Below are positions 39,800 through 51,454 of a stretch of DNA of 64,000 nt, in pieces; position 1 is the first letter of the stretch; the number at the start of each line of letters is the position of its first letter. The notes below the pieces were generated by a model. The model saw only the letters and a program-made list of their open reading frames with translations, did no database searches and had not been told where the DNA came from. The stretch is taken from assembly GCF_000577615.1 (NCBI RefSeq), contig NZ_CBXX010000029.1, positions 47,490 to 111,489 of the forward strand, read 5' to 3'. A program made the translations under genes and the position numbers. The stretch comes from Herbaspirillum sp. RV1423. GTDB taxonomy: Bacteria; Pseudomonadota; Gammaproteobacteria; Burkholderiales; Burkholderiaceae_D.

Positions 39800-40305
39800 T
39801 TTGTTTCTCCTTCTTCACGTGATGGAAAAAATCAAGCTTGATTTAAGAAACCCGTCTGTACCATCGCGATGATGCAGGCGGATTATTCATCGGCACAAGC
39901 AAGCTTCTGCTTGCGCTAATGAATTCGGCACCAGCTGAACTGCTGCATCCCCTCACCTATGCAGCACTTCAGCTATCTTGGTTGCGCCTCCGCCCCGCTT
40001 ATCCAGGGGCTCGGAGCTCTGGGTTCACGCCTCCGCGAACGCCGCAACCAAAAAAAACGCCAGCGAATTACACGCTAGCGTCAGGAATAACAGTTCCGAA
40101 AAACCTTCAGGTTTTTCAAAGGAAAAGCCGCCTGACCCGACTTGATCGGGTTAAGCGGCGATAACAGAGAAGATCGATTCGGTCTTTTACTGTTCATTAA
40201 ATTTGGTGAAAGCCTTCCGTTTTTTGACAGTCGGATATCTTGCAAGCTATCCGACTGTTGTGTGCCTCACAGATCTCGCTGAAGAGCGTTGACGAGATGG
40301 GCACA
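39800..40305. other. 505-bp non-coding gap rich in hairpins
   Basis: No credible gene. Consecutive inverted repeats: 39899-39914 (GCAAGC/GCTTGC), 39933-39974 (16-bp stem, one mismatch, loop CCCCTCACCT), 39980-40049 (GGTTGCG ... CGCAACC closing a GC-rich region), 40050-40081 (terminator), 40098-40117 (GAAAAACC-TTCA-GGTTTTTC), 40127-40159 and 40229-40257. Part is the 3' region of nrdB and part should be the leader of the histone-like gene. Confidence 0.75.
40050..40081 (-). terminator. Rho-independent terminator downstream of nrdB
   Basis: On the minus strand, stem ACGCTAGCG / CGCTGGCGT (one mismatch), 7-nt loop, then eight T. It lies ~225 bases after the nrdB stop. A second, weaker hairpin with TTTTCC lies ahead of it at 40118-40159. 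Confidence 0.82.
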
Positions 40306-41499
40306 TCATTCCCAGTTAAGCGCGCCTCCGGTTTGGTATTCGATGACTCGGGTTTCAAAGAAGTTGCGCTCCTTCTTCAAATCGATCATCTCGCTCATCC
40401 ACGGAAACGGATTTTCTTCTTGCGCGAACAGTTGGTCCAATCCGATTTGCTGTGCGCGACGATTAGCGATGAATCGTAAGTAACCTTTGAACATCGGCGC
40501 ATTCAAACCTAGCACGCCTCGCGGCATTGTATCCTCTGCGTAACGATATTCCAACTCTACTGCGCTTAAAAACAACGATTTAATTTCGTTTCTGAATTCC
40601 GGCGTCCACAAATGCGGGTTCTCCATCTTCACCGTGTTGATCAGATCGATCCCGAAATTGCAGTGCATCGATTCGTCGCGCAGGATGTATTGATACTGCT
40701 CCGCCGCGCCCATCATCTTGTTCTGGCGGCCCAGCGCAAGGATCTGCGTGAAGCCGACATAGAAGAACAGGCCTTCCATGATGCAGGCGAAAACGATCAG
40801 CGACTTCAGCAGTTTCTGGTCGTTCTCGGTAGTGCCGGTCTTGAATTCCGGATCGGTCAGCGTGTCGATGAACGGGATCAGGAACTCGTCCTTGTCGCGG
40901 ATCGACTTCACTTCATGGTACGCATTGAAGATTTCGGCTTCGTCCAGGCCCAGTGATTCCACGATGTATTGGTAGGCGTGGGTGTGGATGGCTTCCTCGA
41001 AAGCCTGGCGCAGCAAGTACTGGCGGCATTCCGGTGCGGTGATGTGGCGGTAGGTGCCGAGCACGATATTGTTGGCGGCCAGCGAGTCGGCGGTGACGAA
41101 AAAGCCGAGGTTGCGCTTGACCAGGCGGCGCTCGTCTTCGGTCAGGCCGTTCGGGTTCTTCCACAACTCGATGTCGCGCTGCATGTTGATTTCCTGCGGC
41201 ATCCAGTGGTTGGCGCAGCCGGCCAGGTACTTGTCCCAGGCCCATTTGTATTTGAACGGCACCAACTGGTTGACGTCGGTATGGCCGTTGATGATGCGCT
41301 TGTCGGCGGCGTTGACGCGGCGCGTCACATCGATCGGCGCATCGTCTTTGGTAACCAGTGCAGGATTCAACGCCACATCGGAAAACTGCGGACGCACAGT
41401 GTCGGAAGAGGCCGTTTGCAATTGAGGCTGAGGCGTTTGCGGGGCGCGCGGCGCGGACGGTGCCGGCGTCGCCTTCACTTCATCATCCCAGGAAAGCAT
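40306..41499 (-). CDS. nrdB: Ribonucleoside-diphosphate reductase class Ia, beta subunit
   Basis: Radical-generating subunit of aerobic ribonucleotide reductase. It has 397 residues. Di-iron ligands are visible at E. coli spacing: Asp138 (TADSLAANN), Glu169 and His172 (EEAIHTHAY), EGLFFYVGF and RDESMH. The radical Tyr is Tyr176, four residues after His172, as Tyr122 follows His118 in E. coli. The N-terminal ~60 residues are a Pro/Ala-rich extension. The C-terminus, needed to dock on NrdA, reads TGGALNWE. It lies 156 bases downstream of nrdA. Confidence 0.97.
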   Translation of the reverse strand: MLSWDDEVKATPAPSAPRAPQTPQPQLQTASSDTVRPQFSDVALNPALVTKDDAPIDVTRRVNAADKRIINGHTDVNQLVPFKYKWAWDKYLAGCANHWMPQEINMQRDIELWKNPNGLTEDERRLVKRNLGFFVTADSLAANNIVLGTYRHITAPECRQYLLRQAFEEAIHTHAYQYIVESLGLDEAEIFNAYHEVKSIRDKDEFLIPFIDTLTDPEFKTGTTENDQKLLKSLIVFACIMEGLFFYVGFTQILALGRQNKMMGAAEQYQYILRDESMHCNFGIDLINTVKMENPHLWTPEFRNEIKSLFLSAVELEYRYAEDTMPRGVLGLNAPMFKGYLRFIANRRAQQIGLDQLFAQEENPFPWMSEMIDLKKERNFFETRVIEYQTGGALNWE

Positions 41500-41655
41500 G
41501 TTTGATCCTTTACTTGATTTACTTCTTAATTTACTTTGACATCCCGGCCCAAGGCCGGGGTATGGCTTATGACAACAGGAACGGTCTGCCGTTCAGCTTC
41601 GCAGGACAGCCGCACAGCCGGACCTGCCGGCGGCGCGGCTGCCGTTACCGACACA

Positions 41656-44646
<2,991 letters not shown>

Positions 44647-45096
44647 TGAGCCTCCTTAAAACTGAGATTGACGGACAGCGAAGCTGTCCGCGTTGCCATT
44701 AGAACCCCTCTATATAAATATAGAGAGAGGTTCACGAAATACCAGGAACAGGGCTCGCAGGTACTGCCGCAAAATCCCGCGACACGAACGCAGCCTGTTC
44801 CGAACCGATTAAATAAAGCCTGAGATGGGAGGACTGCCGAGACATCGTTTGAATTGTTGCTTGCCTCAAGACCCGCCATCTTCAATGAAGCCCCCCGTGG
44901 AACCTGCCCAGACTCTTGTTGAGAGCCGTGATCCGGCGTCATGCGACGAACCGCGGACAGCTTCCTCCAACCCAAAGAACGATGAAAGATTTACTTACCA
45001 AAAACACTACATCTAGTCCAAAAGGAATGATTGAGACTAATTCTAGTGTCTGAAATCCCGAGATGCAACCGCTATTTCTGGATATTTTTATATGTT
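44647..45096. other. 450-bp gap: nrdA leader with hairpins and NrdR boxes
   Basis: No gene. It contains a hairpin at 44672-44690 (CGGACAGC-GAA-GCTGTCCG), an AT-rich hairpin at 44702-44733 (CTCTATA/TATAGAG with flanking GAACC/GGTTC), and the two NrdR-type boxes at 45004-45049 near the end of ampD. If transcription starts near the boxes, nrdA has a leader of about 340 bases. No known riboswitch is recognisable. Confidence 0.7.
45004..45049. promoter_or_regulatory. Two NrdR boxes upstream of nrdAB
   Basis: Box 1 ACACTACATCTAGTCC (45004-45019) and box 2 AGACTAATTCTAGTGT (45034-45049) resemble the NrdR consensus (ACACTAnATnTAGTGT-like palindrome). They are 30 bp apart, three helical turns, which suits cooperative NrdR binding. 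They are the only such pair seen and lie on the promoter side of the nrdAB operon. Confidence 0.8.
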
Positions 45097-45768
45097 TTAC
45101 GCTTGACTTTCGCCGACGCCAGAAGGGAAGCGCAATTGCGCTTGTTCTGCCTGGCAAGGGCAATCCGCCCGGAATCGCGCCCAGTCGAAAAACGGACCGG
45201 GGTCGGTCTTCCTTCCCGGCGCGACATGCTCATGACCGGCCACATCGACCAGAGGATAGCGTCGGCGCAAGGCATCGGTCAGCGTCGCCAGCGTCTGATA
45301 CTGACTGTCCGTGAAGGGCTCGAAGTCGGTGCCTTCCAATTCTATGCCGATGGAGAAATCGTTGCAGCGCTCGCGCCCCTTGAACAGGGAAACGCCGGCA
45401 TGCCAGGCGCGATCATTGGCCGACACGAACTGGACCAGGCCGCCATCGCGCCGGATAACGAAATGCGCCGAGACCCGCAAGGGCCGCAACTGCTCGAAAT
45501 AGGGATCGGCATCGTAATCGAGACGATTGCAAAACAGGTCTCCGATGAACGGGCCGCCGAACCGGCCGGGCGGCAGGCTGATATTGTGGATCACCAGCAA
45601 ATCGGCGGTTACGCCGTCGGCGCGTGCATCGAAATTCGGCGACGGCTGCCGCTGCGCCTGTTCGCACCAGCCATCAGCGGCGATCGTCCATACTTGCGGG
45701 TCGGCTGCTCGGGTCGGCGTCGGGCTGACCATCGATGCCGCCGGCTGGTCGCTGGAGGCTGCAGTCAT
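45097..45768 (-). CDS. ampD: 1,6-anhydro-N-acetylmuramyl-L-alanine amidase
   Basis: Cytoplasmic zinc amidase of murein recycling that cleaves anhydro-muropeptides. About 223 residues: VIHNISLPPGRFGG (first Zn His), FVIRRDGGLVQFV, RAWHAGVS (second), IGIELEG (catalytic Glu), and GHEHVAPGRKTDPGPFF (last ligands). The start is put at MTAASSDQP (45768), one base after the stop of the PP0621 gene; MVSPTP at 45732 is an alternative. It ends 47 bases from the NrdR boxes. Confidence 0.94.
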   Translation of the reverse strand: MTAASSDQPAASMVSPTPTRAADPQVWTIAADGWCEQAQRQPSPNFDARADGVTADLLVIHNISLPPGRFGGPFIGDLFCNRLDYDADPYFEQLRPLRVSAHFVIRRDGGLVQFVSANDRAWHAGVSLFKGRERCNDFSIGIELEGTDFEPFTDSQYQTLATLTDALRRRYPLVDVAGHEHVAPGRKTDPGPFFDWARFRADCPCQAEQAQLRFPSGVGESQA

Positions 45769-45769
45769 G

Positions 45770-46030
45770 TCAGGAAGACGCCAGCCGCAAGTGTTCTTCG
45801 CTGCAGAACACCGCGCCGGAAGCGTTCGTGACCGATTCCGAAGCCGGGAAATGGATGCCGCAATGGGCGCATTGCACCATGGTTTCGGCCTGCTGCTTGC
45901 GTTGCTTACGCGCGCCGAAGGGATTGCGCCCGTCGGGAGAAGATGCGGCACCGGCCGTCATGGACTTTTTAGTGCGCTGGAGCCAGACCACGACCGCCAG
46001 GGCGATCACCAGCCAAATGAGATATTTCAT
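45770..46030 (-). CDS. PP0621 family small membrane protein
   Basis: An 86-residue protein: one N-terminal membrane helix (MKYLIWLVIALAVVVWLQR), a basic linker with GRNPFGARKQRKQQ, and a C-terminal metal-finger-like domain with CAHCGIHFP and VFCSEEH (CxxC...C...H). The family is conserved between ypjD-like and ampD genes in Burkholderiales and Pseudomonas, function unknown. The start overlaps the upstream gene's stop (ATGA, 46027-46030). A longer frame upstream is spurious. Confidence 0.88.
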   Translation of the reverse strand: MKYLIWLVIALAVVVWLQRTKKSMTAGAASSPDGRNPFGARKQRKQQAETMVQCAHCGIHFPASESVTNASGAVFCSEEHLRLASS

Positions 46031-46836
46031 ACGAGTATCCGATGCAGCACGACTTCGAGCACGAAGCGGCTGCCAACATAGGCGAGCAGCAAAACGGCAA
46101 ACCCGGTCAGAGTGAAACTGAGCGCAGTGCGGCCGCGCCAGCCCTGCCATTTGCGTCCCGCCAACAATAAACCGAACAGACCCCAGGACAACAGCGTGAA
46201 GATCGTCTTGTGATCCCACCGGAAGGCTTTCTGGAACAACTGTTCGGAGAACACGACGCCCGACAATACCGTCAGGGTCAACAAAACAAAACCGAACCCG
46301 ATCAGGCGAAACAGGATCTTTTCCATCGTCAGCAGCGCCGGCAAACGATCCAGCGCCATCGAAAACCAGCCCGACTGCGCCGCTCCCGGCCGCGTATGCA
46401 GGCGCGACTCCTGCAACACCATCAACACGGCGTGGAAAGCGGCGATGGTCAGCGTGCTATAGGCCAGGATGGAAACCGCGATATGCCACAAGAACCAGTC
46501 TGACTTGCCGGCCAGTTCGACCATGTTGCCGGGAAAGACGCTCGGCAGGACCACCGCCACCGCCGCCACCGGCAGCACCAGCACGCGCAGGCTGTCGAGC
46601 GAAAAATTGCGATTTTCCAGCCAGTAAGCGGCAACCGACACCCACAGCGTGGCCGACAGCATGACGGCGAAGCCGACGCGCACCGCGTCGGGCGCCAACA
46701 TGTCGGCCATCAGCGCACCGCCGTGCAGCAGCCATCCGATCAGCGTCCCGAGCGAAATCGGCAGGCGCCGCCCGGAAGGCAGGAAGGCGCAGCCCAGGTA
46801 AAGGAGCGCAGCCAGAATGAAAAAATAGGTTTGCAT
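46027..46836 (-). CDS. YpjD/CcsA-like cytochrome c assembly membrane protein
   Basis: A 269-residue inner-membrane protein with about eight hydrophobic helices. The C-terminal half has the HemX/CcsA-type features FRWDHKTIFTLLSW and GWRGRTALSFTLTGF, and HIAVSILAYSTLTIA matches the family's His-bearing helix. It probably binds heme or helps envelope assembly; the exact role is unsettled. Homologs normally sit next to ffh, divergently. Here a three-gene ABC operon lies in between. Confidence 0.88.
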   Translation of the reverse strand: MQTYFFILAALLYLGCAFLPSGRRLPISLGTLIGWLLHGGALMADMLAPDAVRVGFAVMLSATLWVSVAAYWLENRNFSLDSLRVLVLPVAAVAVVLPSVFPGNMVELAGKSDWFLWHIAVSILAYSTLTIAAFHAVLMVLQESRLHTRPGAAQSGWFSMALDRLPALLTMEKILFRLIGFGFVLLTLTVLSGVVFSEQLFQKAFRWDHKTIFTLLSWGLFGLLLAGRKWQGWRGRTALSFTLTGFAVLLLAYVGSRFVLEVVLHRILV

Positions 46837-46933
46837 CGACTAAGTTTACACCATGTCGCCGCTTCGCTGACTGCGGGAAACGCACTGAGAGAGTGCCTGG
46901 CAAGCATCCCAAGGTCTTACCGGGAAGCAAATG

Positions 46934-46973
46934 AAAAACCATCATATCGTTTTGGTATAAAACAATATGATGG
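46934..46973 (-). terminator. Terminator of the ABC transporter operon
   Basis: A 14-bp stem with one mismatch (CCATCATAT-c-GTTTT ... AAAAC-a-ATATGATGG, 46939-46973), then five T on the minus strand. Unusually AT-rich for this genome. Confidence 0.8.
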
Positions 46974-46998
46974 GGGCAATACGGCAAAAAGCAATGCT

Positions 46999-47796
46999 TC
47001 AGTCGACGGCGGCGGCGCGCATTTCGTCGCGATGATGGCGCTGCTGCTCCTCCATGACCAGTTGGCCGAGCTCGCGCTTCAAGGCGTTGAACTCAGGAGC
47101 CGCCGGGTCGCGCAAGCGCGGCAGCGTGACCATGATGTCGCGCTTGATGGTGCCGGGACGATAGGTCATGACGACGATGCGGTCGGCCAGGTAAATTGCT
47201 TCTTCAATGCTGTGGGTGACGAACACAATGGTCTTCTTGAACTCGTCCCAGATACGCAGCAATTCGTCCTGCAGGTTGCGGCGCGTGAGCGCGTCGAGCG
47301 CGCCGAACGGCTCGTCCATCAGCATGATCGGCGAATCCAGCGCCAGTACCCGGGCGATCGCCACGCGTTGACGCATGCCGCCGGACAAGTCCTTGGGAAA
47401 GCGGCTGCGGAAATCGATCAGGCCGAGTTTGTCCAGCAACTGGGTGACGCGGGTCTGGATCTCGGCCTTGCCGACGCCCTTGATTTCCAGGCCGAAGGCG
47501 ACGTTCTGCTCGACCGTCATCCAGGGAAACAAGGCATATTCCTGAAACACCATGCCGCGGTCCGGCCCCGGTTCGGTCACCACCTTGCCGCTGGCGGTGA
47601 TGCTGCCGCTGCTGGGCAGGGCAAAACCGGCAATGGCGTTGAGCAGGGTCGACTTGCCGCAGCCGGACGGCCCCAGCAGGCAGACGAACTGGCCGTCGGG
47701 GATGTCGAGATTGATGTCCTTCAGGGCCACCACTTCGCGCTCGTCGCTCTTGAAAACCTTGCTGACGCCGGTAACGATGATTTGGGATGCGCTCAT
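46999..47796 (-). CDS. ABC transporter ATP-binding protein, nitrate/sulfonate/taurine type
   Basis: A 265-residue cytoplasmic ATPase of the SsuB/TauB/NrtD group: Walker A LGPSGCGKST (41-50), Q-loop FQEYALFPW, signature LSGGMRQRV (137-145), Walker B IMLMDEP (157-163), H-loop FVTHSIEEA. The ATG (47796) lies one base after the permease stop; the 6-residue N-terminal extension from 47814 lies within the permease gene. Third gene of an SBP-permease-ATPase operon. Substrate not determinable. Confidence 0.94.
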   Translation of the reverse strand: MSASQIIVTGVSKVFKSDEREVVALKDINLDIPDGQFVCLLGPSGCGKSTLLNAIAGFALPSSGSITASGKVVTEPGPDRGMVFQEYALFPWMTVEQNVAFGLEIKGVGKAEIQTRVTQLLDKLGLIDFRSRFPKDLSGGMRQRVAIARVLALDSPIMLMDEPFGALDALTRRNLQDELLRIWDEFKKTIVFVTHSIEEAIYLADRIVVMTYRPGTIKRDIMVTLPRLRDPAAPEFNALKRELGQLVMEEQQRHHRDEMRAAAVD

Positions 47797-47797
47797 G

Positions 47798-48625
47798 TCA
47801 GCTCTCCAGTCCACGATGCCAACGCAGCATGTAATTGTTCAGGCGGCTCATGCCGAGGTCGATCGCCAAGCCGAGCAGGCCGATGGTGATCATGCCTGCG
47901 ATGATCTTGTCGGACCAGAAATACTCGCGCGCTTCCATGATCCGGAACCCTAGGCCGTTGCTGACCGCGATCATCTCGGCCACGATCACCACGATGAAGG
48001 CGGTGCCGATGCCGATACGCACGCCCGACAGGATATAAGGCACGGCCGCCGGCAGCATCACGCGCACGAACAACGTGCGCTGGTTCGCTCCGAGGTTGCG
48101 CGCCGCGCGCAGGTAGATGCTGTCGACCTGGCGCACGCCGGCGATGGTGTTCATCAGCACCGGAAAAAACGCACCCAGCGAAATCAGGAACAACGCCGGC
48201 GGATTGCCCAGGCCGAACCACAGGATCGCCAGCGGGATGTAGGCGATCGGCGGAATCGGGCGGATCACCTGCACCGTCAGGTTCATCAGGCCGTAGATGC
48301 GCTGGCTGGAACCCATCAGCAAACCGAGCGGCAAGGCCAGCCCGGCACCGATCAGGAATCCCGCCACCACGCGATACAGGCTGCCGATGGCGTCGGTGAT
48401 CAGTTCCCCGGAAAACAGCCAGGCCGGCCAACTGCCGGCGGCCGGGTCGTAAGGTTTGGCGGGCGATACGTACTCGATCCACTTGAGCACCACCGCCCAC
48501 GGCGACGGCAAAACCAGCGGATTGACCCAACCCAGCGAGGACGCCGCCTGCCAGATGGCGATCACCGCCACCGGCACCAGCAATCCCTGCAGGGCGCCCC
48601 CATTTTTTTGTTTTGCCATGGCCAT
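47798..48625 (-). CDS. ABC transporter permease, nitrate/sulfonate/taurine type
   Basis: A 275-residue SsuC/TauC-like inner-membrane permease with six or so helices. The cytoplasmic EAA loop reads IYLRAARNLGANQRTLFVRVMLP. The segment VIRPIPPIAYIPLAILWFGLG is typical of the family. It sits between the binding protein (18-base gap) and the ATPase (1-base gap). Confidence 0.94.
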   Translation of the reverse strand: MAMAKQKNGGALQGLLVPVAVIAIWQAASSLGWVNPLVLPSPWAVVLKWIEYVSPAKPYDPAAGSWPAWLFSGELITDAIGSLYRVVAGFLIGAGLALPLGLLMGSSQRIYGLMNLTVQVIRPIPPIAYIPLAILWFGLGNPPALFLISLGAFFPVLMNTIAGVRQVDSIYLRAARNLGANQRTLFVRVMLPAAVPYILSGVRIGIGTAFIVVIVAEMIAVSNGLGFRIMEAREYFWSDKIIAGMITIGLLGLAIDLGMSRLNNYMLRWHRGLES

Positions 48626-48643
48626 CGCCCTTTGCTTGATTGA

Positions 48644-49606
48644 TTACTTGATGTTCAGGCTTTTCTTGGCTTGCTCGAGCAGATCGGTCTTCACCCAATC
48701 CTTGGCGACCGGCGGCTTGGCCATCTTGCCGGTGCCGTATTTGGCCATGGTGTCGGTGGTGACCTGGATGTGCTCGACCGTGATGTCGTAGCTGTAAGGC
48801 GAGTTGCCGATGGCGTCGTAGAAGTCCTCCTTGGAAATCTGATTCTTGAAGATCACTTCACGCACGTATTTTTCGGCGACTTCCTTGTTGTCGATGAAGG
48901 TCTTGGTGGCTTCCAGGAAACAGCGCATGAACTTCTCGGCCAGCGGACGCTTCTCCTTATAGAACTTCTCGGTCATCACCATGGTGCGAACCGGCTCGCC
49001 GATCGGGGTGTCGTACGGCTTCATGACTTCGACGCCGAAACCCTTGTTGATCGCCTGCGAGGATTGCGGCTCGCTCTGCATCATGGCATCAATATTCTTG
49101 CCCAGCAGCGCCTGGTTGAGATCAGCGAAAGCCAGATAGACGATAGTCACGTCCTTGGCGGTCAGACCATTCTGGCCGAGTTCGGCGTCGAGCAGAACTT
49201 CATGAATACCGCCGCGGGTCACGCCGACTTTCTTGCCCTTGAGATCCTTGACCGACTTGATGCCGGAATCCTTTCCTGCCACCAGGCGCGCGCCGCCTTT
49301 TGCGAAACCGGCCACGACATAGATCGGTGCGCCGTTGGCACGACCGGAGATCGCTGCTTCCGACGCGGTAGTGCCAACGTCGAGCTCGCCTGCCAGGATC
49401 CCCTGCATCACGTCAGGGCCCTTCGCAAAGACTTTTTCGTCGACCTTGATGCCGCATTTTGGTGCGATTTCCTTGATGTAGGAGACTGCGCCATAGTGGG
49501 CGAATTTGAGGTTGCCGAGGCGGACCACTTCCTGTGCCGACGCGCTGAGCGATACACCTGCCACCAGTATGGCGACTGCCGTCGCCGCAATGATTTTCCT
49601 ATTCAT
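48644..49606 (-). CDS. ABC transporter substrate-binding protein, SsuA/NrtA/THI5-like
   Basis: A 320-residue periplasmic protein with a signal peptide ending SASAQE. The NMT1/THI5-like fold shows in VRLGNLKFAHYGAVSYIKE, GELDVGTTASEAAISG, DLKGKKVGVTRGGIHEVLL and MMQSEPQSSQAI. The ligand could be a sulfonate, taurine, nitrate or a pyrimidine-like compound; the neighbours give no hint. First gene of the ABC operon. The 291 bases up to ffh carry both promoters, with TAAAAT at 49808 as a possible ffh -10. Confidence 0.9.
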   Translation of the reverse strand: MNRKIIAATAVAILVAGVSLSASAQEVVRLGNLKFAHYGAVSYIKEIAPKCGIKVDEKVFAKGPDVMQGILAGELDVGTTASEAAISGRANGAPIYVVAGFAKGGARLVAGKDSGIKSVKDLKGKKVGVTRGGIHEVLLDAELGQNGLTAKDVTIVYLAFADLNQALLGKNIDAMMQSEPQSSQAINKGFGVEVMKPYDTPIGEPVRTMVMTEKFYKEKRPLAEKFMRCFLEATKTFIDNKEVAEKYVREVIFKNQISKEDFYDAIGNSPYSYDITVEHIQVTTDTMAKYGTGKMAKPPVAKDWVKTDLLEQAKKSLNIK

Positions 49607-49898
49607 CTCTCTCTCCTTGTCGTTATGTTTGCGCCGCGGGCAAAACAGCCGCGGATTGATATGCGCCTTCCTCGCGGGAAGATCTGTCCATTCGTTCGAT
49701 GCAACGCCACTGTATACAGAAATACAGGAACGAGAACAATACCGTAATTTCCCTTACTCTTGTGCGCGCCCCTGCCGAGATCGCCGCAAGCAGGCGGTCC
49801 GATCAGGTAAAATGGCCGTTTCCCCTGCGGCTTTCGTGCGGTTTTTGTCTCTGGAATTTCCCTGCGGCCGCCCCATTTTCTCAAGATAACGGTTCATC

Positions 49899-51266
49899 AT
49901 GCTCGACAATCTGACCCAACGCCTTGCCAAAGTCGTCAAAACCATGCGCGGCGAGGCGCGCCTGACCGAAACCAATACCGCCGAGATGCTGCGCGAAGTG
50001 CGCCTGGCGCTGCTGGAAGCCGACGTTGCCTTGCCGGCGGTGCGCGACTTCATCGCCAAGGTCAAGGAAAAAGCCCTCGGCGAAGAAGTCATCGGCTCGC
50101 TCACGCCAGGCCAGGCGCTGGTGGGCGTGGTGCAACGCGAACTGGCCAGCCTGATGGGCGCCGACCTCGGCGCGGAAGCGTCGCAACTCAATTTCGCCAC
50201 CCAGCCGCCGGCGATCATCCTGATGGCCGGCCTGCAAGGCGCCGGTAAAACCACCACCGTCGGCAAACTCGCCAAATACCTGCGCGAAAACAAGAAGAAA
50301 AAAGTCCTGACCGTGTCCGCCGACGTCTATCGTCCAGCCGCGATCGGCCAGCTCGAAACCGTGACCGCCCAGGCCGGCGCCGACTTCTTCCCGACCCAGA
50401 CCACCGACAAGCCGGTCGACATTGCGTTGGCCGCGCTCGATTACGCCAAGCGCCATTTCCATGACGTCCTGATTATCGACACCGCCGGCCGCCTAGGCAT
50501 CGACGAAGCGATGATGCAGGAAATCAGCGCCGTGCATGCCGCCGTCAAGCCGATCGAAACCCTGTTCGTGGTCGACGCCATGCTCGGCCAGGACGCCGTC
50601 AACACCGCCAAGGCCTTTAGCGACGCCCTGCCGCTGACCGGTATCGTACTGACAAAACTGGACGGCGACTCGCGCGGCGGCGCCGCGCTGTCGGTGCGCC
50701 ACATTACCGGCAAGCCGATCAAGTTCGCCGGGGTGGCCGAAAAACTGGACGGTCTGGAAGCCTTCGACCCCAGCCGCATGGCCAACCGTATCCTCGGCAT
50801 GGGCGACATCCTGGCGCTGGTCGAAGAGGCGCGTAAAGGCGTCGATGTCGCCGCCGCGCAAGATCTGGCGCAAAAGATCAAGGGCGGCGGCAAGTTCGAT
50901 CTCAACGACTTCAAAGCCCAGCTCGGTCAGATGAAAAAGATGGGCGGCATGGCCGGACTGCTCGACAAACTGCCCGCCCAGATGCAGCAGGCCGCCGGCA
51001 AGACCAACATGGACCAGGCCGAAAAGCAGGTGCGCCGCATGGAAGGCATCATCAACTCGATGACCCCGCAGGAGCGCGCCAAACCCGAACTGATCAAGGC
51101 CACGCGCAAGCGCCGTATCGCCGCCGGCGCCGGCGTCCAGGTACAGGAAGTCAACCGCATGCTGTCCCAGTTCGACCAAATGCAATCGATGATGAAAAAA
51201 CTCAAGGGCGGCGGCATGATGAAAATGATGCGCAGCATGAAGGGCATGATGCCGGGCATGCGCTGA
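49899..51266 (+). CDS. ffh: Signal recognition particle protein Ffh
   Basis: GTPase that binds signal sequences with 4.5S RNA and targets proteins to the membrane. It has 455 residues: N domain (MLDNLTQRLAKVVKTMRGEARL), G1 GLQGAGKTTT (111-120), DTAGR, TKLDGDSRGGA, and the methionine-rich M domain ending KMMRSMKGMMPGMR. It is followed by a short terminator. Confidence 0.98.
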   Translation: MLDNLTQRLAKVVKTMRGEARLTETNTAEMLREVRLALLEADVALPAVRDFIAKVKEKALGEEVIGSLTPGQALVGVVQRELASLMGADLGAEASQLNFATQPPAIILMAGLQGAGKTTTVGKLAKYLRENKKKKVLTVSADVYRPAAIGQLETVTAQAGADFFPTQTTDKPVDIALAALDYAKRHFHDVLIIDTAGRLGIDEAMMQEISAVHAAVKPIETLFVVDAMLGQDAVNTAKAFSDALPLTGIVLTKLDGDSRGGAALSVRHITGKPIKFAGVAEKLDGLEAFDPSRMANRILGMGDILALVEEARKGVDVAAAQDLAQKIKGGGKFDLNDFKAQLGQMKKMGGMAGLLDKLPAQMQQAAGKTNMDQAEKQVRRMEGIINSMTPQERAKPELIKATRKRRIAAGAGVQVQEVNRMLSQFDQMQSMMKKLKGGGMMKMMRSMKGMMPGMR

Positions 51267-51275
51267 CCAAGTTGA

Positions 51276-51297
51276 AAGCCGCACCAGGCGGCTTTTT
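51276..51297 (+). terminator. Terminator of ffh
   Basis: Stem AAGCCGC with GCGGCTT, 5-nt loop, five T. It starts ten bases after the ffh stop. Confidence 0.85.
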
Positions 51298-51454
51298 GAG
51301 AGGGTTGAACCCGGTTTTTGCAGTTGCCGTTGCTTATCGCGCCTTTTCGCCCCGAAAAGCGCTAAAAAACACTTGCATCGCCGGGAAAACCGCACCACTA
51401 TTGTCGGTGCGTGATTCGCGCATTCAACTCTTTCCTTGTTAAGGAGGCTTACAG

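Noticed and set aside
39080..39872. Plus-strand frames opposite the histone-like gene (Cys/Leu/Phe-rich or Ala/Phe-rich)
   Set aside because: Reverse translations of Lys/Ala codons; the minus-strand gene has start, leader and terminator in the right places.
40229..40257. Terminator directly after nrdB
   Set aside because: The 10-bp hairpin is followed by A's, not T's, on the nrdB strand; the T-run hairpin at 40050 fits better.
39800..40305. 6S RNA, tmRNA, SRP RNA or RNase P RNA in the hairpin-rich gap
   Set aside because: None of the conserved signature stretches of these RNAs could be found on either strand.
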